Both the position numbers and the translations under genes were made by a program. 64,000 nt of DNA from Diplonema papillatum (taxonomy: Eukaryota > Euglenozoa > Diplonemea > Diplonemida > Diplonemidae). The stretch lies in the NCBI GenBank assembly GCA_030068145.1, contig JAPJBO010000343.1, forward strand, positions 155,083 through 219,082, written 5' to 3'. The notes under the pieces are model-generated. The model saw only the letters and a list, made by a program, of their open reading frames with translations, did not search any database and was not told the origin of the DNA. Of this stretch, positions 9,786-22,550 are shown in pieces (position 1 is the stretch's first letter; each line of letters starts with the position of its first letter).

Positions 9786-12700
9786 ATGATTCTTCGGGTT
9801 GGCGTCCGGTCAGCGACATTGACGGTGATTGTGCTGCTGTTGTGCGTGATGACGATCCTGGTGTCGGTGCTGTCTGTAAGTACGACGACGAATGCGGTCG
9901 AAAACGCGCGGACAGTGGGCGATGATGCCGTCGCGTTGTGCCTGGAAGGTGGCAGGCAGAACGTGATGTCGATCGTGTCTTTCTACGTCAGCAGCACGCT
10001 CAACGAGGCCACCGCATCCGTCGACAGCTTCTTGCAGGTCTTCGAGAACGCGTTGAAAACGCACCACGAGTTCGTGAAAGGCGTGCACCCAGACGTGGTG
10101 ACCTCGCCCACTTGGCTGACCGACACCCTTCGCCAGTCCCTCTTTGCCACGCACCAGCATCTGAGCAGCCAAGGAGGGTATTTCGCTGCGTCGGCGGTGT
10201 ATCCCTTCTCGCCCAATTCACTGCCGGCCTGGGGCGGGCTGCTCGTGTATTTCAGCGTCTTGCGCATCCCGCTGCTGAACGCGCAGTTCCCCGATGACTA
10301 CAACGAGCAGGCCGTGTTGGAGTCGCGCGAGCAGGGCACGAACAAGTTCCAGGACAACAACCGCACCTCGTTCACCTTAGGGAGCACGGACAGCTTGGGA
10401 TACCTGGACGATAAAGATGGCAACCAGACCGACTGCCTGGCCCCCGGGTTTAACCTCGAGGGCAATGTCATTGGCGTCTGTGAGGTTTCCGCGGACCTGT
10501 GGTTCACGGCTGAGCTGAAAGAGGAACTTGGGCGGGCCATCGACAACGCGCAGTACGACGACGGCGCGCCGCTGCACGAGCCGGACATGGTCAGCTTCTC
10601 GCCCATCATCGGCGTCGTCGACGGCGATCTCACCATGCTGCTGTCGCTCACCTGGACGCACCCCGAAATGATCAACCGGTACCCGCGCCAGAACCACCGC
10701 GTCGGCAGCATTTTGGTGTGGAACCGCCTTCCTTTTTCTTTTTGTATAGGCACCCGCTTTGAAGGAAATGCTTGAGGAGTCTGCGAAGATCAAAGGAGGT
10801 AAATGTGCTGTAGCCCACACGAAACGCAGGTAAATCTGGGTTTAGTGGGCGGGCGTAAGCGTTCAAAAAAGACTCACTTTGTAGTTGTATTGTTTCCCCC
10901 CCCTCTAGCCTCCTTCGAAATGAGCACAAGGCAGTCCCTCGAGTATTTTATTTCCAAACCAATCTGGCGGGTTGCCCCTTTGAATGTGTTGTGCGAGGCT
11001 CAAAAACCGTGGGCGCGGCGTGTTCTGATCAGAATTCCAACCCTGAAAATTAAATGATCAACCGCGCACGCACGAACAGAAACGAAGCGCTTGTCTTTCT
11101 GAGCAACCCACAGAAAGGGCTTGCATGGCGCTGCCAGTCAATATTTGATTCTGCGACAGAGTTTCTCTACATTCGCAGATGAACAGTTGTCAGTTTCTTT
11201 CACTCTGTCATCATTGCTTGAGATTTTGCAAAAAGCAGGTGCTCATACAAGAATGGAACGCCGTCACAGGCAACTGACAACTGACAGAGCGATTATCGCC
11301 GGAATTGGTTGTGCGTGCCGTGGGGAAGTTAGCCTGTCAGTGAGTGAACATGATGATTGTTAGGCTAACCTCCTCAAACACGCTGCCAGCGTTCTCTTTC
11401 GAGTTTACAATTACTTAGTTGCGCATCACGAAACAAATGCAGGTTGGGATCAAGACGCAGGCGATGCAAGACGCGATCGCCGCTCAGCGCATCCCCGAAG
11501 GCTCCGTGCTGTACGTCCTGCAGCAGAACTTGTGGACGGGCATTTCCGGCGAAATGGTGGCCTGCAGCGACGGTCACGTGAGCGAAGTCGACCCCGCAAA
11601 CGCTCGGAAGGTGCGCCCCGTGCACATCGAGAGCCACTCCGACCCTGTCGTCTCCAGCCACGGGAAGCACGTGTTCGCCGATGTTGAAGGAGGTTACCCG
11701 GGCGCGATCAACCAGACGAAGGATGACTACTTGGAGTGGCAGTTCAACAAGACACTGTACGTGTGGGGTGCGTCGTCGGTGAGCAGGGAGGGCGGGCTTG
11801 AGCTGTACGCGGTTGTGGTGATGTCTCGGGACACGATTCTGGACGATTTGAACCAGATCCTGCAGCCGATCGAAGAGCAGAACGCTGCCGCGAAACGCCG
11901 GGAGGATGAGCGCTTCGCTGAGAGCCTGATCATCATGTTCGTCAGCATCACCGGCGTGGCGGGTTTTCTGCTGGTGCTGGCGTTCTTCGCAACCCGTGTG
12001 ATAACGCGGCCGTTGCTGTATCTGGAGCAGGACATGGCCAACGTGGCTCACATGAGGCTCGAGGCGGTGAACCTGACGAGACCTCTATCGCGGCTGCACG
12101 AAGTCAATCACATGGAAGAGTCGTTCCGGGCAATGGTCGACAACCTCAACGAGTTCCGGAACTTCATTCCCCGGGCCGTCTTCGTTGACGACGGCGACGC
12201 CTTCGAGTCTCTCATGTCTTCGACGAGAGACGCGCCCCAAACCCCCGTCTCTCTCTCATCCTTGAACAGCGGCAGCAGGGTACGTCTTTCATTTCGACCT
12301 TTTGGCAGCTGAAAAGGGCTAAAAAAACAAGGAACTTCAAAAGGAACCTCGTGTTGTGTCAAAGATGAGGTGTCACCACAAACAGTCACACACACACACG
12401 ACACACAGCAAGCCGTCACTTTTGGCGGCAACTCGAACGTTACCCCGACGCGAGAAGAAAGGTCGAACAGCACGCACGTCGCCATGAAACGTAAGTCACT
12501 CTCTATCCTGCTCATGAACGTGGTCCACTGGCACCGAATGGACCTCTCCAACGAACGGTTGGCGGCCTTCCACACGGAGTTCCTGGTTCAGATTCTTCAG
12601 GCAGTCCAGGCACACAAGGGCATTCCCGACACGTTCCTGGGCGACCGTCTCATGGCTTCTTTCAATGCCATCAGCAATGCCCCGTCATACAAGTACGCCG

Positions 12701-14594
12701 CCGTCGCCGCAGGGACCGCCGCCCGAGAGGCGCTCGCGACTGAAGAACTCGTGAAGGTATGTTGATTGCATAGACATGAGGAAGTCACCTTTCCATCTAA
12801 GTGGGTCCGCAAAGCCTTCCTGCTGCCTGCAGATGTCAGGTGGCAGAGGGCAGCAGGGAGGCAAGCGAACTGATCCTCGTGCAATTGTTTTCGCAAGCTT
12901 GTGCGCCGCGAAAGAGCCCAAGATGGTCGAGCCGAAAGACTGGCTCTCCAAACCTAAGAACGACCTAAAAGGACCCTCAAGCAGAAAAAGAGGGGTCGCA
13001 CTCGCCCCATACCAGTTGGTCTAGGGCACGTGCATCTACTACATGCACAGGATGTGTTATGCTCGGGGTGTTCCTGTTCCACGTGTTCAGGATTCTTCGG
13101 CCGAAAGCCTTCTTCAGATGGCCCCTCTTTGGGTGCCGTTTTCGAGTTTTGTGACGGAAAGCGGCCTCCAAGCGGCAGCATCATCGTTTTCGCGAAAGCG
13201 ATGAGAAATCATCCCCCTGCGTGCAAATGAACGGAGGTAGCACCAACTACCATACCAACGGACCACCGCAAAAAATTTCGAGACTGGAGGTCCTATGAAC
13301 ATGCAATGTGAATAGCCTCTATTCGAGCCAACCCGGCTTTTGTCTATGAAAAAGTGTATTGTTTTTGGACTGGATAATAGTGCGGAGCAAGTTTTTTTCC
13401 CCCTGACAAAATGCATACGGGTAGCAGAGTGAGCTGGCGCCGGCCTTCAGCCCGGGTTCGAACCCCGCCCCTCACACTTTTCCGGGAAGATTGTTTTTGA
13501 GGTTTGTTGGGTTTCGGGGTCGAATGCGCCCGAAATTGCGTTTTTTGCGGAGTTTCTCATTATCTCGCGGTATTTGGGTCACCCCGGGAAACGGAGTCGG
13601 GGGGGGTCCGGGGGGGTCTCCCCGGATATTGGCGCCGAACTTGCCATCACAGGCCAAACTTTCTACACGCCGAACTCAGCATCACCAGAACCCGAACTGC
13701 TTCATCAGAACTTAGCTTCGCCCGAACTTTGCTTCGCCCGAACTCAGCTGCGCCCGAACTTTGCTTCACCGGAACTTTGCTTCGCCCGAACTCTGCTTCG
13801 CCCGAACTCATCTGCGCCCGAACTTTGCTTCACCAGAACTTAGCTTCGCCCGAACTTTACTGTTTACCGAACTGTAACTGCTGCCTCCAGTCTCGCCCCG
13901 CGCCGGCCTTTAGCCGAGCGCACGTACTTTAGCCACATACAATGTGTGAACCGCCGAAGTAGGACCTTCTGATCATGATCATTTGCCAATTCGCCACTTG
14001 AAACCACGTCCGGGATTTGGGCTCAGGGGTAGTGCGGTCAACGAAAACTCTAGGTTCCCTTTGTATTTTCTCCTATCCTCTCTCGCTGTTTCTTGTCTCT
14101 ACTTATTCCTCTTGACCAGCACCAATACCAACGACTCCCTGCGTGCGACGTACCCGCAAATCCGAAACACCGCACAGCTTTCGTTCTCGGTGGCTTCCGG
14201 CGACGGTCGCATTGGGACGATGGGTGCCGCGAACATGAAGAAAGTGACGATCTTCTCGACGGTGATTCCGTGGGCTGCCGCGCTCGAGAGGCTGAACAAA
14301 CAGTGCAACACGACCGGCCTGACCGACGCGTACACGTCGCGGGAGGTTGACCAGAAGTTCTGCGTGCGGTGCATGGGCAAGGCGGTGTACCCCAAGCGGT
14401 CCAAAAACCCGCTCTCCGTGTACGAGATCCTGAGCGCCACGCAGTGGTCGCAGCAGGAGTGGATGTACCAACTGCAGGAGGGCGAGCAGGCCAACCCGTA
14501 CACGACCTGGAACGCCGCGTGGGACGCAGTCTTCCGCAGTCAATGGGAAGTCGCGCGCGAGAAGCTGAAGGCATTCATTGGCCCTAAGGACAAG
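9786..14594 (+). CDS. Cache-TM-HAMP-like receptor with degenerate class III cyclase domain (multi-exon)
   Basis: Proposed exons: 9786-10715, 11419-12279, 12409-12756, 14178-14594, then unresolved. All three introns are GT-AG and phase 0. The product (852 aa so far) has an N-terminal TM (about 11-32), a long extracellular Cache-like region, a second TM (LIIMFVSITGVAGFLLVLAF), and a HAMP-like linker (TRPLLYLEQDMANVAHM...SRLHEVNHMEESF). A class III nucleotide-cyclase fold is split over exons 3 and 4 (SILLMNVVHWH, FLGDRLMASFNA, GRIGTMGAANMKK, NPLSVYEILS). The first metal Asp is Asn (LLMNVV). The second Asp is kept (GDRLM), but the substrate Asn/Arg block is replaced (VIPWAAALERL). I infer a sensor whose cyclase-like domain is probably a regulator. 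Exon 4 could begin at 14120, which has a better pyrimidine tract but breaks phase. The 3' end is not found; a DDGGRVF-coding stretch near 15106 is a possible next exon. Introns carry mobile repeats and satellites. Confidence 0.75.
10737..10952 (+). repeat. Intron-like inverted-repeat element, copy 3 (inside receptor intron 1)
   Basis: Same family as 4021 and 4708. Donor-like GGAG|GTAAATGTG is at 10799 and the pyrimidine tract ends CCCCTCTAG at 10909, followed by CCTCCTTCGAA. It sits within the 703-nt first intron of the receptor-cyclase gene. Confidence 0.65.
13429..13476 (+). other. Mini tRNA-like hairpin
   Basis: GTGAG at the left pairs with CTCAC at the right. Between them is a B-box-like GGTTCGAACCC with a four-pair CGGG/CCCG T-stem. 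There is no room for an anticodon arm (about 48 nt total), so it is a tRNA-derived relic or SINE part inside receptor intron 3. Confidence 0.3.
13682..13873. repeat. 15-bp satellite in receptor intron 3
   Basis: About a dozen units of CCCGAACTTTGCTTC and variants (GCGCCCGAACTCAGCT). The 15-bp period keeps frames open, which explains the ORFs here. Confidence 0.85.
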
Positions 14595-14606
14595 GTTTGT
14601 CCTATT

Positions 14607-14785
14607 TAACAGCGCCTGCTCTGTGTGAGAATACTCCGCCAATTGCGAATTGCACAAAGCGGGGGATGCTTTACCTCCAACACACAGCTATATCTCTCAA
14701 GGGTACAAGCAACGAAAACGTGGGTAGTTGTGTTGTTTCTCCCCTGCTCGCCTCCTTTGGAAAACGAGCCCAGCGCGATACCTCC
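14607..14785 (+). repeat. Intron-like inverted-repeat element, diverged copy 4
   Basis: Right half (TAGTTGTGTTGTTTCTCCCCTGCTCGCCTCCTTTGGAAAACGAGC) resembles the pyrimidine-tract half of the copies at 4021, 4708 and 10737. The left half is strongly diverged. It starts 12 nt after receptor exon 4. Confidence 0.4.
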
Positions 14786-14817
14786 GATTGTGATTAACCA
14801 CTTAAGGACGATCGACA

Positions 14818-15095
14818 CTGCACCCTACGGGGAAAAGACACTGCACCCCACGGGGAAAAGACACTGCACCTACGGGGAAAAGACACTGCACCCCACGGGG
14901 AAAAGACACTGCACCCCACGGGGAAAAGACACTGCACCCCACGGGGAAAAGACACTGCACCCACGGGGAAGAGACACTGCACCCCTGCACCCCACGGGGA
15001 AAAGACACTGCACCCACGGGGAAGAGACACTGCACCCCTGCACCCCACGGGGAAAAGACACTGCACCCACGGGGAAAAGACACTGCACCCACGGA
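14818..15095. repeat. 22-bp satellite (CCCACGGGGAAAAGACACTGCA)n
   Basis: About a dozen tandem units with small length variants (CCCACGGGGAAGAGACACTGCACCCCTGCA). It probably lies in the next intron of the receptor gene. Confidence 0.9.
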
Positions 15096-16162
15096 CTGCA
15101 CTCCACTGGACGACGGGGGGCGAGTCTTCGACCAGGACCCGAAGCTGTGCCCCAGAGTGGCCAAGGCGGGTGCTTCGGAACAGCTCGTCAGGCCGAGCTC
15201 TCGCTGTGCAAAGACCTCTAAGCTTTCGCCACACAGAAACCCCCGTGCAAACGCTTGAGCGCGTCGCGGAATCCCGTTTCCTTTCCACCATTTGACACAA
15301 ACGCGATGCTTCCTAGTTACACTCTTTACAAGAGTTAGAGAGGGTGGTATTACGCAAGCATCCAGGCTGTTTCCTCCTTCTTTTGTTTGCACTCCCCCCT
15401 ACACACACACAGGGCTTTGAACGGCTGGCAAGTGTTCTAGAGTGCGAACGGTACGAACCGACTGACACTCTGTCATTCGCATGCTTGTAGGCGGCCGAAC
15501 TTACCGCCGCTGGTTGCTTTCGGAGATGAGTATCGCAAGACGGACCCTGCGATGGTTGGTTGCTACCTGCCGCCGATGTGCCCAGCTCACGCCGCATTAG
15601 CAGGGGTCTTTTTAAGGGGTTTTCAGAACCCGCAACCTCGTGCTGCCCCTCGCAGTGTATTGGCCAAGTCTAAAGACGCAGCCAGCGTAATATGGTGGTT
15701 GATAAAGATCACTACCCGGAGGAAGAAACGTGGTAGAAGAGCAGGGAGAAGTGCACTGGCACGCACAAACTAGATCTTTAGGTTTCTTTTTTTCGAGACA
15801 TTGCAACGTAATTCCAAAAATGTAAGCCTGAGCAATGAGCGAACCAACACCAATCTGAAGATCATGTCACTGTCACAGTTTACATGTCCGTGCTTCACAT
15901 ATGGAGATCCCTAACTCAGGTGAAAACGAAGAAGAACAACCTGAAGAGAGGGCTCGCAGAAGTAAAGGGGGGGGGGTCGAATAGTAACAGTTATTTGACA
16001 CGCGTCTGATTGTGTTCAACCACTACCACTATTTGATCCTGCTGCTGTTCGGCTACTCGGAACTTTTTTTAGTATTCGACAAATCGAAACAACGCAGGTG
16101 TTATTATGCGACCCCCCCTTTATGCAAATGCTGCAGGGACTGGGTGAGTAGCAACTTCAGTG

Positions 16163-16283
16163 CACGGTGAGGTCCAGCCTCAGAATTATTTCAAGGGTGT
16201 AAATCCACACCCGAAAAGCGGGTGTGACACCCGCTTTTGAACTCCAGCTTTAACTCCAGCTTCTGAGGCTGGACTTCACCGTG
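16163..16283. repeat. 121-bp hairpin element with 23-bp terminal inverted repeats
   Basis: Ends CACGGTGAGGTCCAGCCTCA and, inverted, CACGGTGAAGTCCAGCCTCA match at 22 of 23 positions. The interior also folds (CACACCCGAAAAGCGGGTGTG). This is a typical small MITE or foldback. A related half-element is at 17236-17377. Confidence 0.75.
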
Positions 16284-17235
16284 TGCGATTGCGAGAGTCA
16301 GTAAGACCCCCCGTCCCCCCTGGGGCAGGGTTTTGTTTAAACAGCAACTAAGATTTTCCCTCTTAAAAGCAGGATTCTGCTCAAACACTTAACTAAAACT
16401 GTCCCGCCTTTTCTCGATCACAAAACCAAAACAACGAAGGACAGCGAAATGATCGTGACCTTTAATGGTTTCGGCGGCCTTTTCGTGAACATCCTTCCAC
16501 AAACTCGCGGTTTCAAAACATGGCTCCAGTGATGCAAACACCGCACGCTCCATGATTTAGACATTTTCTCCCCTTCTTGAAGAGAGAAAGAGAAGAATAC
16601 AGCATCCGTACAGTTATGCGAAAGGGAACATTCGGAACAACGGTAGCACACGAAGCAACACACTACAAACCAAACTAACCAAAGGTTTGGGTTGTACAAA
16701 CGAAGATCAGGCAGTCTTCTAAATCATTCATCATCGTTGACTTCGTTGGTCAGTTGATCCGATTGCCCGCTGTTGGTTTACCGGTGCAACACCTTAACTC
16801 GGAAACTGTTCTTTACTATTCTTGCGGTCTACATTGTGACGAAAAGGCTAAAAAAGCAAAAGGTCGAAGGACGCCAATCTGTACGCCCGTACGGGATCGT
16901 CGGAAACACATAACGCAGGCAGCGTGGTTTGGTGGTTGACCAGAGTTCCCGACACCAATGGTGAACCCAACGGGAAATATCGATCACCATTCTTTGTGAA
17001 AACAAAGGTCCTTTTAAGAAGTTTCGCCAACTGCAGCGAGTGTGCGCGTGCAGAGAGGGGTATCTGAACCGATAGCAGGGGGAAAAGGCTTGATGGAGAA
17101 CCCTGCACCTACCTTCTGTTGCTTTGTCGGCAGCGCCGATTGGTGTAAGAAACACATTCTGCCAACTACAGGGCACGCCGAACTATTCGGTGTCTTACTA
17201 TGGAGTGGGGCCCGGGTGGAGGGGGGCAGTGTTGA

Positions 17236-17377
17236 AACTGCATAATGAGGTTCAGAAACTGGAGTTAAAGAGGGTGTGCCCGAGAGTCTCACCCGAAAGA
17301 AGCAGGTTGCAACCAAAACGCGTGTAAATACACTCCCGCTTTTTCAACTCCCGCTCCTGAGGCTGGACTCCACCGTG
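17236..17377. repeat. Diverged relative of the 16163 hairpin element
   Basis: The right end CTGAGGCTGGACTCCACCGTG matches the terminal repeat of the element at 16163. Internal words (CACTCCCGCTTTTTCAACTCC) are similar. The left terminal repeat is poorly preserved. Confidence 0.5.
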
Positions 17378-18696
17378 TACATTCTGGCCAATCTGAGGGC
17401 AGAAAAAAATTCTCCCCTTGATGCCAGCATCAAACATACATGAGTGACAACTGCCTCAACACTAAACTACGATGTTCCCCCCTTGTCCCATTCAAAAGTG
17501 CTACACGTGGCCCCACTGGCAAGTGTCTCAAAAGATGCGTGCCCTGTTTCTAAATTTGCGCGTGTGAAAGAGTAGGCACCACAGGGAGTCTGGTTTATTT
17601 GTGCGCACTGCCTTTTTCGTGCATGGACTATTGACTCTCCAATCACCAGCCTCGATATTCAAGCTACCGGACGCGTTTTCTTCTTTGCATTTTCGGTACA
17701 GCGAGTTGCACATGCAAAAAGAAAACGAAGCCAGCAGAAACTTTGTCTCTTGATTAGTGCTAATAAAGAAATGAAAACAAAACTGCATTCCCGCGAAGAA
17801 GACTTGATGCTAGCATCAACCATACAGAAGAGGTAAGATTCTGCCCAAACACTAAACTAAGAATTCTTCCCCGGAGGTGTGTATTCTGCACACGCGAAAA
17901 ACCAGATTATTTTGCATTATCATTTAGCCATCGTTGATCAGTTGATGCTGGTCGTCCGTGACTTCGTTTCAGTGCAAGCCTAAACACCACTGTTTTTGGT
18001 AGTAACATCGTAAATCGTCGAAGGAAGAAACGGAACGTTAGCAGAACGTTTGGGAAGAGAATGGCCTAACGACCATATTCGCTCGTATGAACAAGCTAGT
18101 CCTCCCCCCGGCTCACAAACAAAAAAAAGACTGGCACTTACGCGACCGACATTCGCAGCCCTGGGGAGAAATTCCCGTTGTAAACCTGCCCGGCAGACAC
18201 TACAAACAATAGCGCCTCTTCTTGCGGAGTCTACTCCTGAAGACCCGTCGTGGGGGAAAGGGCCCCACAGGCTTCAGGGGCCAACGACACTGGGCGCGGT
18301 GCAACCCCGACCCGTCAATCTCGCCTCTTCAACGCCGTGCCAGAGGTCTCCAGTTTTAATCCATTCAGGACGCCCAACCAAGCTATCGGTGCAGAAGGCT
18401 TCAGAGGGGCGAATAGTTGAACCTGTTGTGAATCTTACTCGGTTTTGGGCAGACAAAAAGCGGGGGTACTCGTAAAGGATATTCCGTCCGTCGGGTCCTC
18501 GTCGATGAAGTACATGACCGTTGCACGTTCACTTGCCGTTGCCATAACTAGTTCACAAGCGGTATCACACGAATGCCACTTGTTGGTAGTGTTAGTGGTG
18601 TTGACGTGTTTCGAACACGTGAGTTAGCTTGTTATTGCGTATTCGACCTGTTCTCCCCGTGACGGATTTGCGTGCTCTGGTAGCACGGGTCCTGGC

Positions 18697-18890
18697 TGTG
18701 AAGAGCTACGAACAGCAAACCAGACTCACACCGCTGTCCTATGTGCAGACACTCAGGTTCCGCGCCGATGATGATCCGCCTTATGTGTCCGTCGCTTCAA
18801 GGACCGAAACACGGCGCAGACGCGGCCTTTGCGGTTTCGAGCTCGTATCCATTCCCCAAGCACGTTCTTGCACCTCCCCCGATCCCCGAT
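18697..18890 (+). repeat. Dispersed repeat (AGACTCACACCGCTGTCC), copy 2
   Basis: Best-preserved partner of the copy at 8018. Similarity spans the whole unit from GAAGAGCTACGAACAGC to CACCTCCCCCGATCCCC. Confidence 0.65.
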
Positions 18891-21800
18891 GTAAGTTTTC
18901 ATATTTTTTGTAGAACAGTCTGCACTGTTCTATCGAAGGGAATGCTTCCGGAACAAAGGCTGCACATGAAAAAGTGAAGCGAAACCAACCAACAAGTGCT
19001 GAACCAGGAAACATCCCCGGAGAGGTTTATTCCCTGCACACGCAATGAACACGAGAGCTGTGTCACCAAGAAAACAGATCGTCACCCATGCTGAAGAGGG
19101 CCAACAACAGGGTGTACGTGGACACGGCCGAAACCGGTAACAAACGTACTCGCTCTCTGTGTTTCATACAGTTGCGAATATGAGAAATCCATTTGACCCG
19201 GGAAACCCCAGAGTTTCAAGCTAACTTTCAATCAGCTCAAGCAGCTTGAGCCGGGAAAAGAAAAAGCCTGCCCAAACCAACCAACCACTTCCGGGCGGAC
19301 AACTCTGACACTTGGGGGGAGGGCGAGAGGAAAACAAGTTCGTTGTGAAACGAAGTAAATGAATGTTTCTTTTTTTGCTTCCGTAAATCGAAAAAAGGTG
19401 TCATGGGGCCTTCGAGGCGACACTGTTGACCTCACCTTAATTGACTTGAGACTGGCGGTCGCGGATCCCCCAACTGCCAGCATCATGTACTTGACGCGAC
19501 GCGGAACGAAGTGTTGCTTAGCAGCTTACGGCTGAGATGGTTGAGTGCACCTAAGCACAGCTGCATCCTCGTGTAGCCGTGTTGTGTACAAGGCTTCGTG
19601 GGGGCCTGGTCAACCACCGCATCACAATAGGCACAAACCTTTCGCGACCGTGATTGGACCGTCGGGTTGCCGGTGGCGGGTCTCCATGAAGAAGAGAAAA
19701 GTAAAGCAAGATCTGCCCCCTGCGCCTGCTGTCTCCGGCTGCTTCGGCAGACGACACATACTTGCTTCCGCGTGATCCGGACCGGCTAGGGCTACTTGCA
19801 GTTTCTAGCGGAAAAAGGCCACGTTTCCGGTTTTCATCTCTTTGCTGAATTGAGGACATCCGCCCCGCAAAATTGCCCAACGAAAACCCGTCACCTACTC
19901 CGCACAACGTTGGAGAAGCCCATCCGAAACCCAAATGAACGAGAACGCAAAACTAATGGGCTGATGCTTCTTGCTGCCGCATCAACTCTACAGCACAAAC
20001 CCCAGCGCATGTCAATCACAGGGCGAGTCTGTCTTTTTCAATACTATCTAAATTCTAACCATAGCAGCGGTGTAGATGCACCACAGTAACACTCGCATGT
20101 AGACGTCTGATCTGAGTCAACGCAATCAACCTCCACTTCGTTTTGTTCCTTGGGTCATCCTTTTGGTGAGAAAGGGGGTAGCACCTCTGCTCGTGGCAGC
20201 ACATGATTCAAAAAGAACTGCTGAAAGTAGTAGGGCACGGACAGCAGCCAGCGGCAGCGCCAGATCGGCGCAGCGACGAAACGTGGCGTGTTGAAAAGTT
20301 TGCAACTACTGCAGAACTATTGCCCCGGCTGTATCGTCACCGGCCCTTAGTGATTCGTATGGCCCGGCAACGAAAAACTGGTTCGCGGGCAGGAGTAAGA
20401 AAGCAAGGCGTAGTACGCTGTACTGAATGATGCGAACGAGTGCAACAACGCAGTTCCCCAGCGAAGGGTCATATCAGTCACCAGGCCCGTGAAATGCCTT
20501 GGACAAACCTGCGAGGCCTCGCACTGCAGAGGCTGAAGCACAAAGCAATTGAAGCACTCTCCCGTCGACAGTCAACCGGCAGTTCTTTCTCAAAACACGA
20601 AGCAGTCTACGAAAGGTAGGACCGCAAGGTCGGCTTGTCCAGGCCCCTTTGGCCGCGCAGCCTTATGTGTTACCGAGCGTCTCTCTCCCATTTCTTGTTA
20701 CTCTCTGCCCCATTCGGCTTCGTGCGTGATCCGTAGTGCGTGAACAACTATCGCCGTGTATCCCGTGTTACTGTCACCCCCCTACGCCGGAGCCACCAGA
20801 GGAATAAGAACTGCTCGTAGTGTTCTGTGTGTGTGTGAGAGAGTGAGTGTGTGTGTATCTGGGGAGTACAGAGGTGAGGAAAACGGCCTGGTTGCTTGCA
20901 AATTACTACCGCTGTCCAACTTCGTACAGAGTGGATCTAGGAGGCATCGCGTGTGTCAAATAGTGGAACGGAAATGGGATTATACGCGCCTTCGGCGCTT
21001 GCTGGTAAGTGTGTGTATGTGTTAGTCTTGGCGCAAACTTCCTGCTCCCCCTGTCAATCGCAGACCTGCAAGCACCGGCTCTTCAGACAGCGTGGCTTGG
21101 ACTTTGTTCTTGTCCCTCCCCACAGGCGGGAAATTCCGGAAGGTGCACCAGGAAGAAGATTTCCCCACACCGGTGCACATGAAAATGAAGCCAACAAAAA
21201 ATTTCCAAGCGAACTTTCACTCAGGAAAAGTGCTATTACAGGAAGCCCCCTCCTGAGAGGTTTATAAAGCTGTACCTTTTCGTTTCACCAGCGCAAGTCC
21301 CAGCTCCGTATATGTTTTCTGCTCGTCTTTTGGCGCATGTGTTCGTGCAGATGCGTTCATCTAAGACTGGTCGCGTGAGTGTGGACTTTCTGACAGACCG
21401 CAGATGGAAAGAAGTCCCGTGGTTTGACGCAGCCCAACTCCACGAGAATCACTGCTGGGCGTGGCAGGACAAGCGACTTATCGCAAGGGGGTTTCCTCCG
21501 TGCTGACCAAGTGCGGGAATACAGCAACGAGTCAAAAGGGTTTCTGCTTGTTTAGGTGTTTTCCTTTGCCGGGGAAGCGGCTTGAGTTACTGCGCAACGC
21601 ACTCTTTCGATACGCTCTCGGGACGGAGTGGCAAAATGTGTTGTGGTCCCCCCGAAAGCCGAAGTACGAAGTCCGCAAGAACTCCGCAAGTGTGTCTTCG
21701 GAGGGGCTCACGCACTCAAAGATCGACTTATACGCAAGAACTCCGCACAAACTACTCACCGCGTCGCAGGTGGCACAAACGGAGGAAGCCCGTACAGCAG

Positions 21801-22223
21801 GGAGTGGAGACGAGGTGATACAAAACAAAGGGGAAGCGCGACGCGACCAGCCCGGGCGGACCAGCAAGACCAGGCGACCGAGAGAAAGAGACGCGACCCA
21901 GAGACCCGGGCTAAGTAGCCTGGAACCAGTGTGATGGACCTTTCTTCGGAGGGACTCACGCACTCAAAGATCGACTTATTCGCACAACTACGCAAGACGG
22001 GGGTTTCAGGTTACCAGTTTGGATAGATGTTTTCTTCTTTTTTTCCAGCGATCCTGGTTTACAGCCACTTTTTATTACGGAGAGTAATGAATGTGGCAAC
22101 AACATAGGTGCTCCAAAGCGGACGGAAGTTGCCTGCCTGCCGAATGCAAAATGTACACCAGAACAAACGCGTTCGCCATTATTTATTAGAAACAGTTGGC
22201 AACGTATCGTGTCGTATCTAGCT

Positions 22224-22550
22224 TCAGGCAGGGACTACCACATAGAAGTCACAGCAGAGTACCTCCTCCTGAGTCCTCCCGTTGCCAGAAAATGCAAAAC
22301 AATAGAGACCGCTGCGCGCTGTCTCCGGCTTCGGCAGTTCTATAACCACTGCTGTTAAGGAGTCCAACTGTTGCTTGAAGTCCTGCGCACTGGCACGCCG
22401 CTGTGGAAAAACAAATTCGGCAAGCTTGCCGATTGATGCCGACCACGTCGCCCGACTGCACTGCTCTCTCCAGGCCTCAAAGCAGCCGGAAACTCCTTCC
22501 TCAATCTTTCGCGAGAATGCTGGCGTATTCACCTTGTGCCGATGGGTCAA
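22224..22550 (-). CDS. Possible terminal exon, function unknown
   Basis: An open frame of 108 codons has balanced composition (KIEEGVSGCFEAWREQ, DFKQQLDSLTAVVIELPKP) but begins at a non-ATG codon, so it would need upstream exons. A minus-strand stretch at about 22690-22760 (GFWRKAACIRICITCMPDVE) ends at a GTGAGT donor, but phases did not join cleanly. No family is recognised. Confidence 0.25.
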   Translation of the reverse strand: MTHRHKVNTPAFSRKIEEGVSGCFEAWREQCSRATWSASIGKLAEFVFPQRRASAQDFKQQLDSLTAVVIELPKPETARSGLYCFAFSGNGRTQEEVLCCDFYVVVPA

